The position numbers and the translations under genes were made by a program. Shown piece by piece: positions 1 through 4,842 of a stretch of DNA of 6,210 nucleotides. The notes below the pieces were generated by a model. It did no database searches and was not told the origin of the DNA. It saw only the letters and a program-made list of their open reading frames with translations. The stretch comes from Candidatus Competibacteraceae bacterium (GTDB lineage Bacteria > Pseudomonadota > Gammaproteobacteria > Competibacterales > Competibacteraceae): assembly GCA_020445045.1 (NCBI GenBank), contig JAGRHI010000268.1, forward strand, positions 9,087 through 15,296, given 5' to 3'. The first letter of the stretch is position 1. The number at the start of each line of letters is the position of its first letter.

Positions 1-803
1 CGCCCGCCCGATTGCAGACCGAACAAAGTGCCCCGATCGCACACCAGGTTGAATTCGACATAGCGCCCGCGCCGGTAAAGCTGGAACTCCCGCTCCCGTG
101 CCCCGTGGCGCATCTCCCGCCGCCGTGCCACGATGGGCAGATAAGCCGGTAGATAGTGATCGCCGACGCTGCGCAGAAAGGCAAAGCAACGTTCGAATCC
201 CCAGTCGTTGAGATCGTCGAAGAACAGCCCGCCGATACCGCGCGGTTCGTTGCGGTGCTTGAGGAAGAAATAGTCGTCGCACCAGCGCTTGAACCGGGGA
301 TGGACCTCCGGCCCGAACGGCTCGCAGGCGGCGCGGGCGGTACGGTGCCAGTGGACGCAGTCTTCCTCGAACCCGTAGTACGGGGTGAGATCGAAACCGC
401 CGCCGAACCACCACACCGGTTCGGCATCGTCCCGCGCGGCGGTGAAAAAACGGATGTTGGCGTGGGAGGTGGGCACGTAGGGGTTGCGCGGATGGACCAC
501 CAGCGACACACCCATGGCTTCGAAACCGCGCCCGGCCAGCTCCGGCCGCTGGGCGGTGGCCGCCGGCGGCAGGCGAGCGCCGGCGACGTGGGAGAAGTTG
601 ATGCCGGCCTGTTCGAACAGCGCGCCGTCACGCAGCACGCGGGTGCGACCGCCGCCGGCCAGACCGCCGCCGCCAGTGGGACGCTCCCAGGCATCCTCCC
701 GGAACGTCGCGGCGCCGTCGGCCGATTCCAGGGCACGAGTCAGCCGATCCTGTAATTCGCGCAGGTAGCTCAGTACGGCATCGACATCGGAAGGATTGGA
801 CAT
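1..803 (-). CDS. hemF: Oxygen-dependent coproporphyrinogen III oxidase (3' end cut by window edge)
   Basis: This enzyme carries out the aerobic oxidative decarboxylation of coproporphyrinogen III to protoporphyrinogen IX in heme synthesis, as a soluble cytoplasmic dimer. The minus-strand frame is open from ATG 801-803 to the left edge and gives 267 residues; the E. coli protein has about 299, so roughly the last 40 are missing. Family signatures seen in order are FEQAGINFSHV (63-73), RPELAG with EAMGVSLVVHP (86-105), NPYVPTSHANIRFF (107-120, including conserved His114), WWFGGGFDLTPYYGFEED, KHRNEPRGIGGLFFDDLND, and FQLYRRGRYVEFNLVCDRGTLFGLQSGG at the cut. The start is the only ATG before the first conserved block that matches the family N-terminus; a weak GTGGAA lies upstream. 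One oddity is a five-residue insertion, LAGGG, after the glycine run at 44-47 (see repeat). The gene is divergent from the Tlde1-like gene. Identity is very secure. Confidence 0.97.
   Translation of the reverse strand, partial: MSNPSDVDAVLSYLRELQDRLTRALESADGAATFREDAWERPTGGGGLAGGGRTRVLRDGALFEQAGINFSHVAGARLPPAATAQRPELAGRGFEAMGVSLVVHPRNPYVPTSHANIRFFTAARDDAEPVWWFGGGFDLTPYYGFEEDCVHWHRTARAACEPFGPEVHPRFKRWCDDYFFLKHRNEPRGIGGLFFDDLNDWGFERCFAFLRSVGDHYLPAYLPIVARRREMRHGAREREFQLYRRGRYVEFNLVCDRGTLFGLQSGG
648..671 (-). repeat. Short in-frame repeat in hemF glycine loop
   Basis: The 9-mer GGCGGCGGT (minus strand) occurs twice with a 15-bp period, at 671-663 and 656-648, separated by CTGGCC. It encodes GGG-LA-GGG in codons 45-52. 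E. coli HemF, as I recall it, has a single GGGG followed by RSRVL here, so the extra five codons look like a slippage duplication that keeps the frame. The repeat is read directly; the duplication history is inference. Confidence 0.6.
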
Positions 804-869
804 GGCGGTTCCACGGGATCTCAACGGTTCCCATCGTCAGGGGGTTGAAAACAGGCCACGGGCTGGCTC

Positions 870-898
870 TTGATCTTCATCGTTGCGGCGACGATAGT
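870..898 (+). promoter_or_regulatory. Candidate sigma70-type promoter for the Tlde1-like operon
   Basis: TTGATC (870-875) and GATAGT (893-898) are separated by 17 bases and each matches 4 of 6 consensus positions. This is the most AT-rich part of the 198-bp divergent gap, and it ends in AGTTTAAT. The leader to the ATG at 1002 would be roughly 95 bases. No clear hemF promoter was found on the other strand; the same AT-rich patch read backwards gives TAAACT as a possible -10 without a good -35. The element is weak and unproven. Confidence 0.3.
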
Positions 899-983
899 TT
901 AATGACGGCGCGGTCGGAATGCGCGACATCCGCCAGCCGATGCGGCGATGAACCGGGCGAGGCGCGAGCCCGAACTGGCGGCG

Positions 984-990
984 AAGGAGG
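984..990 (+). promoter_or_regulatory. Ribosome binding site deciding the 1002 start
   Basis: AAGGAGG is a near-perfect Shine-Dalgarno sequence, 11 bases before ATG 1002. Another ATG at 992 is only one base from it, is in a different frame and opens a shadow frame, so 1002 is preferred. Confidence 0.75.
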
Positions 991-1001
991 CATGACGACC
1001 C

Positions 1002-1538
1002 ATGGGCGATTACAGCAGCGAGCGATACAACCCGACGTTCCCGCACTGCGGCCAGTTGCGGTTGTTCTTCGAAGGCGCCCACCTGCGCATGAGCGGCGGC
1101 AGCCAAACCTACAGCTACCCGGCGGTATCCGGCAGGCCGGTCAACGGCCGCTTCGATTACAGCGCGGCGCGGCAACGGGTTTCCGGGCAAGGCCCGATCC
1201 CACAGGGAATTTACTGGATTCGGCCGGACGAATTGGATGACAACTGGCTGAATTGCCGACTTTCGGACCGCTTCGCCAATGCCTGGGGCCGATATCGGAT
1301 TTCGATCCATCCCTTCACCACCACCGAGACTTTCAGACGCGGCGGGTTTTTCATTCACGGCGGCACCACGCCCGGCAGCGCCGGCTGCATCGACCTGACC
1401 AACCACATGGACCGGTTCGTGGCGGATCTGCGCCGGGAGGTGGGTACATCGACGCAAACCTGTCAGATCCATCTCGAAGTCCTGTATCCGCTACCGCCGG
1501 GCGATTATCCGACACCGGGCGACACCCGCATCGTATGA
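1002..1538 (+). CDS. DUF2778 / Tlde1-like L,D-transpeptidase-fold protein, possible antibacterial effector
   Basis: The 178-residue product has the pattern of the DUF2778 (Tlde1) family: YPAVSG (39-44), GPIPQGIYWI (64-73), WGRYRISIHP (95-104), then the catalytic signature GFFIHGG...PGSAGCIDL (115-132), with His119 and Cys129 ten residues apart. From the family, characterised Tlde1 proteins are type VI secretion effectors that attack periplasmic peptidoglycan as L,D-carboxypeptidase/exchange enzymes, using a His-Cys pair with similar spacing. There is no N-terminal signal peptide, which fits export by a dedicated machine rather than Sec, but no VgrG, Hcp, PAAR or other secretion gene is visible in the window. 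The start is supported by AAGGAGG at 984-990. The stop overlaps the next gene (ATGA, 1535-1538), so the two are translationally coupled. The fold and family call is strong; the effector role is inference, and a housekeeping or orphan role cannot be excluded. Confidence 0.88.
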   Translation: MGDYSSERYNPTFPHCGQLRLFFEGAHLRMSGGSQTYSYPAVSGRPVNGRFDYSAARQRVSGQGPIPQGIYWIRPDELDDNWLNCRLSDRFANAWGRYRISIHPFTTTETFRRGGFFIHGGTTPGSAGCIDLTNHMDRFVADLRREVGTSTQTCQIHLEVLYPLPPGDYPTPGDTRIV

Positions 1539-1774
1539 ACCTCCGGCGCACGCTCTCCATCATCGTGGCGGTGCTGCTGGTCGCCGTTCTCGGCTGGCTG
1601 CACTACGAGCTGCTGACGGAAGCCTACGGCGGCGGCCCGCCCCATTACGGCCAAACCACCAACATGGATAAGTGGAGCAGTCCCTGGCCGGGGTTACTGA
1701 AGGTCGATGCCATCGGCGCCGTGGTGCTCTTCGCGCTGCTGCGCTGGGGGATTTTCCCCAAATCCCGCCGCTAA
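1535..1774 (+). CDS. Small two-helix membrane protein, candidate immunity partner of the DUF2778 protein
   Basis: This 79-residue protein starts at ATG 1535, four bases inside the upstream gene, and ends at TAA 1772-1774. It has a hydrophobic segment at about residues 7-22 (LSIIVAVLLVAVLGWL) and a second at about 59-74 (AIGAVVLFALLRWGIF). Arginines (RR at 4-5) before the first helix and KSRR at the C-terminus predict both ends in the cytoplasm, with a loop of about 35 residues (24-58, rich in G, P, Y and W) facing the periplasm. I recognise no named family. The coupling to a peptidoglycan-active enzyme and the periplasmic loop fit an immunity protein that shields the producing cell, but this is inference. 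The ATGA overlap and the absence of a competing frame support it as a real gene. It could instead be a holin-like or anchoring subunit. Confidence 0.72.
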   Translation: MNLRRTLSIIVAVLLVAVLGWLHYELLTEAYGGGPPHYGQTTNMDKWSSPWPGLLKVDAIGAVVLFALLRWGIFPKSRR

Positions 1775-1941
1775 AATTGGATGTGGATTTGGACACAGCC
1801 CGGAGCCGCTCGCCGTGACCTCCTCGTCATCCGAAGTTTCGGGGAATTTTCCGCGCACGAGAGGGCTGGCGTTCACCCCGCAAGTCCGAAAGTGCCTTCG
1901 CGTCCGCCGTGCCGCTTGAAGAGCAAGGCAATGACGATGCC
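1775..1941. other. Convergent intergenic gap without a recognisable gene
   Basis: These 167 bases separate the plus-strand membrane gene from the minus-strand ychJ-like gene. I see no conserved frame. The only secondary-structure candidates are short: CCGAA-GT-TTCGG (1831-1842) and AGGCA...TGCCT (1926-1942). Neither is followed by a T-run, so no convincing intrinsic terminator can be called. Confidence 0.6.
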
Positions 1942-2328
1942 TCAAACACCATCCAGATAAAACCACCGCGCCCCTTCCCGCACGAATCGGCTGGTCTCAT
2001 GGAGTCGATGCGCTTTGCCGCCGACCTTGTAACGCGCCACGAACTCGACCACGCCCCGCCTATCGTCGGAACCTCCGGCCTCGGTGTGGACGATCTTCAA
2101 GCCCAGCCAGTTGAGCCGGCTCGCATCGCTCGGATCAAGCGTTTCGGGCCGGGTGGATTCGTGCCAGGTGCGCAGCAGATAGTCTTCCCGCGCGAGGACG
2201 TAGCCCGAATAACGGGAGCGCATCAGCGCCTCGGCCGTGGGCGGTCGTTGTCCGTGATCGAGGTACGGACCGCAACAAGCAGCGTAGGTTTTTCCCGAAC
2301 CGCAGGGACAGGTGCTATCGACGTTCAT
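1942..2328 (-). CDS. YchJ-like protein (UPF0225), single N-terminal SEC-C motif
   Basis: The product is 128 residues. It opens with a SEC-C zinc motif, CPCGSGKTYAACC, with ligands Cys7, Cys9, Cys18 and Cys19. The YchJ middle domain (NTF2-like) follows: LMRSRYSGYV (35-44), DYLLRTWH, NWLGLKI, VEFVARYKV and SRFVREGARWFYLDG near the end. E. coli YchJ continues after the equivalent of WYYIDG with a second SEC-C motif; this protein stops there, as do many family members. Its biochemical role is not established; the SEC-C motif is a zinc-binding element also found at the SecA tail. A longer reading from 2397 would add an Arg-rich stretch (RRRRRARAGG) made from out-of-frame cyclase sequence, so ATG 2326-2328 is chosen. 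That ATG overlaps the cyclase stop as ATGA (2325-2328), implying coupled translation. Family assignment is firm, function unknown. Confidence 0.92.
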   Translation of the reverse strand: MNVDSTCPCGSGKTYAACCGPYLDHGQRPPTAEALMRSRYSGYVLAREDYLLRTWHESTRPETLDPSDASRLNWLGLKIVHTEAGGSDDRRGVVEFVARYKVGGKAHRLHETSRFVREGARWFYLDGV

Positions 2329-2966
2329 CCCGATGCTTTTCTGAGCACCGCCCGCGCGGGCGCGCCTTCGGCGCCGGCCAGCTTGAGCGGCAGGCAAATC
2401 AACTCATAGGGTCCCGGCGCGACTTCGGCCAGGTTCAAGCCTTCCACGATCACGACCCCGGCTTGCAGCAGGGCGATGTGGGTTTGTGGATCGCCCTGGA
2501 AAATCTGCACCGACAGATAATCGACGCCAATCAGGCGAATGCCCCGCGCCACCACCCACTGAGCGGCCTCGACGGTCAGGGCCACGAAGTCGGTATGGAA
2601 CTCACGATCGCCCCGTCGCCAGGCTTCGGAATTGCGGGTACGCAGCAGCAGACGCCGGGTATCGATGGGTAGATTCAGCGATTCCAGGTCGCCGTCGGTG
2701 ATGACATCCACATCAGGCAACGCGGCCACGACCGCCGGTCCGATCAGCGCATCCAACGACAAATGGGTGACATCCGCGCCGTCGGCCAGAAAATGCAGGG
2801 GCGCATCGACATGGGTGCCGGTATGCATGCCGCAGACCAGGGTGCTGTCGTTGACCGGATCGCCCTGGTCCATGTCGCGGCGGCGGCTCAGTTCAATGCG
2901 CGGACTGCCCGGCCAGTGAGGCAGGTCGGGGGAAATGGTCAGTGAGATATCGAAATGATCGACCAT
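2325..2966 (-). CDS. Cyclase family / arylformamidase-like metal-dependent hydrolase
   Basis: The 213-residue protein belongs to the cyclase superfamily (PF04199 type), which includes KynB kynurenine formamidase. The hallmark motif HTGTHVDAPLHF lies at 48-59 and gives metal ligands His48, His52 and Asp54, with His58 beside them. The later GVDYLSVQ (147-154), THIALLQAG (162-170, His163) and IVEGLNL (173-179, Glu175) supply the remaining active-site positions. Length is normal for the family. Start ATG 2964-2966 has a good Shine-Dalgarno, AAGGGAG (2972-2978), five bases away. In KynB the reaction is hydrolysis of N-formylkynurenine, but no kynA or kynU is visible and the GVDYLSV version is common in generic cyclase-family proteins, so the substrate is left open. 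It is first in a two-gene unit with the YchJ-like gene, joined by ATGA. The GC-rich sequence looks native. Confidence 0.93.
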   Translation of the reverse strand: MVDHFDISLTISPDLPHWPGSPRIELSRRRDMDQGDPVNDSTLVCGMHTGTHVDAPLHFLADGADVTHLSLDALIGPAVVAALPDVDVITDGDLESLNLPIDTRRLLLRTRNSEAWRRGDREFHTDFVALTVEAAQWVVARGIRLIGVDYLSVQIFQGDPQTHIALLQAGVVIVEGLNLAEVAPGPYELICLPLKLAGAEGAPARAVLRKASG

Positions 2967-2990
2967 GGGTGCTCCCTTGGAAAACTAAAG

Positions 2991-3004
2991 GATGACTTAT
3001 CATC
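2991..3004. repeat. Inverted repeat GATGA-CTTA-TCATC
   Basis: Five-base arms with a four-base centre lie between the PIN gene and the cyclase gene. On the minus strand the arm is followed by CTTTAGTTTT, so it could be a very weak terminator for the PIN gene or an operator half of the candidate cyclase promoter. The stem is AT-rich and short; function is not established. Confidence 0.35.
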
Positions 3005-3023
3005 GTTGCTTGACATGTTGCAA
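2996..3023 (-). promoter_or_regulatory. Candidate promoter for the cyclase-ychJ unit
   Basis: Reading the minus strand, TTGCAA (3023-3018) and GATAAG (3001-2996) are 16 bases apart and each matches 4 of 6 consensus positions. Transcription would begin about 20-25 bases before the cyclase ATG, leaving room for the AAGGGAG ribosome site. Two short palindromes overlap the -35 and -10 positions. Read-through from the ATPase-PIN cassette is the alternative. Confidence 0.3.
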
Positions 3024-3025
3024 CA
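3016..3025. repeat. Perfect 10-bp palindrome TGTTGCAACA
   Basis: The palindrome is exact and is bracketed by two direct copies of GCTTG (3008-3012 and 3026-3030). It covers the proposed -35 of the cyclase promoter, as an operator might. A 10-bp palindrome can occur by chance, so this is only a candidate regulator site. Confidence 0.3.
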
Positions 3026-3058
3026 GCTTGGAATTCTTTGAAAAATGTTTGGATCGCT

Positions 3059-3568
3059 CTACCGTTGTCGTCGCCTCGGCGTTTCTACCATCACGGCCGG
3101 CTCATACGCTTTGAGTCCCCGATCACCCGTGAAAATCTCAACTGTATATCCCGCTTGGGCGTAATACTCTGCTACATCTTTGATGGTTGCATCGCCCAAA
3201 GAAAGTTTTTGTACCGCCAGATTGGGCCAATCCTCCGCCAGCTTTTTAAGTTTATCAGGTGTCCACAATATCGATTGTTCGGAAAAAGCAGCCCAAGGAG
3301 AAGTTTGATCGGCACTTTTATTCATCAGGTCCGCTAATGCTTCTGCTCTCTCTTTTCGGCTGTAAGCAGCTTGACTGATATGGTTGCCAGTCTCTATGAT
3401 TGTTGCCAAAGGTAAGACAAAAGTAACCTTTTCCTTGATCGCTGACTCGATTCGTTCATCGACACGTTGCTTATCCCATTTATCGGACTCATGACCACAA
3501 CTTTCCTTTCCAGGAACCCGCAACCAAACACAAAGGATACTGGTATCCAGAACAAGCACTTTCTTCAT
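3059..3568 (-). CDS. PIN-domain putative nuclease, partner of the adjacent ATPase
   Basis: The 169-residue protein begins MKKVLVLDTSIL, the typical first strand of a PIN fold with acidic residue Asp8. Further candidate catalytic acids are Glu59 in ATIIETGN, Asp126 in LGDATI and Asp149 in FTGDRGLKAY, in the order expected for PIN nucleases. From the family, such proteins usually cut RNA with Mg or Mn ions and include VapC toxins. This one is longer than a typical VapC, and no antitoxin-like small gene lies beside it. It starts 4 bases after the ATPase stop (TGA-GGAA-ATG), with AAGG inside the ATPase 3' end as the likely ribosome site, so the two are almost certainly co-expressed. GC is near 47% in a sampled line, well below the flanks. 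The C-terminus is basic (PRRRQR). The PIN call rests on motif order; target and activity are unknown. Confidence 0.83.
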   Translation of the reverse strand: MKKVLVLDTSILCVWLRVPGKESCGHESDKWDKQRVDERIESAIKEKVTFVLPLATIIETGNHISQAAYSRKERAEALADLMNKSADQTSPWAAFSEQSILWTPDKLKKLAEDWPNLAVQKLSLGDATIKDVAEYYAQAGYTVEIFTGDRGLKAYEPAVMVETPRRRQR

Positions 3569-3572
3569 TTCC

Positions 3573-4829
3573 TCAGCCTTCAGCTTGTGCCTTTAAAGCT
3601 GACTCAATCCGTCCTTGAGCCGCCAAGCGTCCCAATGTGCCACCTGCCATCAGCTTGGGTAATGAATCAAGTTGTTCAAGAAGTGTTATCGTGCTTGCTC
3701 CAGTTACCGCATTCCGGTGAACAACCGATATAAAAGGTACCATTGGACCGCCCAGTGTATCCAAAACAGCAGGGTTGTGGGTAGTGACAATTAAATCAAT
3801 GGTTCTTTGTTTGCCTAATTCCCTAAGCATTTGAATTAAAATATGAACACGCGAAGGATGCAGGCCATTGTCAACTTCTTCCACAACCAACAAGCTTTGC
3901 TTTTCCTGAGTCAACAGCGCAGCAATAATCGCCAAAAACCGCAAAGTCCCATCAGACATACCACGTAAGTCAACGGTATTGGTTTCGCAATTATCAGACC
4001 AATGCTCTTCGCAGTACAACATGGCATCGGTGCCGAACTTTCCAACAGGCTCAGTCCAAACTCGTTGAATATCGCGCTCGGGAAGTTGTTTTAAATAACC
4101 AGTAACAATCGCTTCAACGTCTTGTTTGCGGTCCTGGGGTAATGCAGCCAAGACCCCGGCAATATTAGCGCCATCCACCTGGATTTTGTCAGAAAAATTT
4201 GAGTAGTTTCGCATATGACTTGGAATAGGGTCCAAAATGAAAATACGTTGGAGTTGCTCCTGTACCAAACGTGCTCCCTCTGAAACTTCTCTGCGAAGAC
4301 TTTGTGACTCCATTTGACTAAGAATACAATAAGCTCGATTCATATCGAAACGCTTTCCTCTACCCTGTGTCCCAGTATAAAAATAAGTTGGGATAGAGGG
4401 ACCGAAAACCTCATCAGGGATGGCATGATAAAAATTTCGCTCCAAAGGTGTTGAACGTGGACGTCTTTTGATACGCGTCAATGATTCCCCCACTAATTCC
4501 GCACGTACTCCACTAACGGCAATCTCAATGACATAACGATAATCGATTATATCCACAACAGGATCTTGTATGAGAACTTCCAATCTAAGCTGACTTTCAG
4601 GTTTTCTGACGATCCATTCCAAGCCACCTCGAATGCCGGGCAATTCGGCGTCTCCAGCAATGGCAGCGGTAATCGAACGACCAAAGGCAATACGCTGTAA
4701 AAATAGCAGTGCATCCAGTAAGTTGGATTTACCACTGGCGTTAGTGCCGATCAGAATAGTCAATCGATCAATATAAACGGTGGCTTCCGAAAAGCTTTTC
4801 CAGTTAACCAGTTTTAGCTCCTTAATCAT
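3573..4829 (-). CDS. ABC/SMC-type AAA family ATPase (AAA_15/AAA_21-like)
   Basis: The 418-residue protein has a complete ABC-type ATPase core. The N-terminal strand IKELKLVNWKSF leads to Walker A GTNASGKS (28-35). A middle insert contains FILDPIPSHMRNYS (197-210) and VDGANIAGVLAAL (218-230), both typical of COG4637-like predicted ATPases. The ABC signature is MSDGT (291-295), Walker B is LLVVEEVDNGLHP (313-325, with Glu317/Glu318), and the switch histidine is His351 in VTTHNPAVLD. No TOPRIM or other nuclease domain follows, unlike OLD nucleases; the C-terminal tail is short (about residues 360-418). Related ATPases act in phage defence and DNA-end sensing, with a separate effector in the operon. 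Here the PIN protein 4 bases downstream would fill that role (inference). The start is set by a strong Shine-Dalgarno overlapping the mfd stop. A sampled line is about 42% GC, suggesting acquisition. All ATPase motifs are intact, so it is probably active. Confidence 0.92.
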   Translation of the reverse strand: MIKELKLVNWKSFSEATVYIDRLTILIGTNASGKSNLLDALLFLQRIAFGRSITAAIAGDAELPGIRGGLEWIVRKPESQLRLEVLIQDPVVDIIDYRYVIEIAVSGVRAELVGESLTRIKRRPRSTPLERNFYHAIPDEVFGPSIPTYFYTGTQGRGKRFDMNRAYCILSQMESQSLRREVSEGARLVQEQLQRIFILDPIPSHMRNYSNFSDKIQVDGANIAGVLAALPQDRKQDVEAIVTGYLKQLPERDIQRVWTEPVGKFGTDAMLYCEEHWSDNCETNTVDLRGMSDGTLRFLAIIAALLTQEKQSLLVVEEVDNGLHPSRVHILIQMLRELGKQRTIDLIVTTHNPAVLDTLGGPMVPFISVVHRNAVTGASTITLLEQLDSLPKLMAGGTLGRLAAQGRIESALKAQAEG

Positions 4830-4835
4830 GGCTTC

Positions 4836-4842
4836 TCACCTC
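4836..4842 (-). promoter_or_regulatory. Ribosome binding site of the ATPase gene, overlapping the mfd stop codon
   Basis: On the minus strand the junction reads TGAGGTGAGAAGCCATG: mfd TGA (4843-4841), then GGTGA, then the ATPase ATG (4829-4827). GAGGTGA (4842-4836) is a strong Shine-Dalgarno six bases before the start and shares two bases with the mfd stop. This supports both the chosen start and translation from an mfd read-through transcript. Confidence 0.75.

Noticed and set aside
156..755. Long plus-strand open frame of 199 codons
   Set aside because: It lies wholly antisense to hemF, has no recognisable domain, and arises from GC-rich codon structure.
845..1240. Plus-strand frame that includes the ATG at 992
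   Set aside because: The ATG at 992 is one base from AAGGAGG, and the frame has no family resemblance; the 1002 frame carries the conserved domain.
837..1472. Minus-strand open frame of 211 codons
   Set aside because: It is opposite the DUF2778 gene, whose catalytic motif and Shine-Dalgarno identify the true strand.
1831..1852. CCGAA-GT-TTCGG followed by GGAATTTTCC as a terminator between convergent genes
   Set aside because: The loop is too small, the stem is only five pairs and there is no T-run directly after it.
2329..2397. N-terminal extension of the YchJ-like protein starting with an Arg-rich stretch
   Set aside because: It is out-of-frame cyclase coding sequence; the family N-terminus is the SEC-C motif right after ATG 2328.
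1909..2409. Plus-strand open frame of 166 codons
   Set aside because: It is antisense to the YchJ-like gene with its SEC-C motif.
3038..3337. Plus-strand frame of 99 codons near the cassette edge, preceded by a perfect TTGACA at 3010-3015
   Set aside because: It is antisense to the PIN gene, no -10 element sits at the right distance from TTGACA, and the protein shows no domain.
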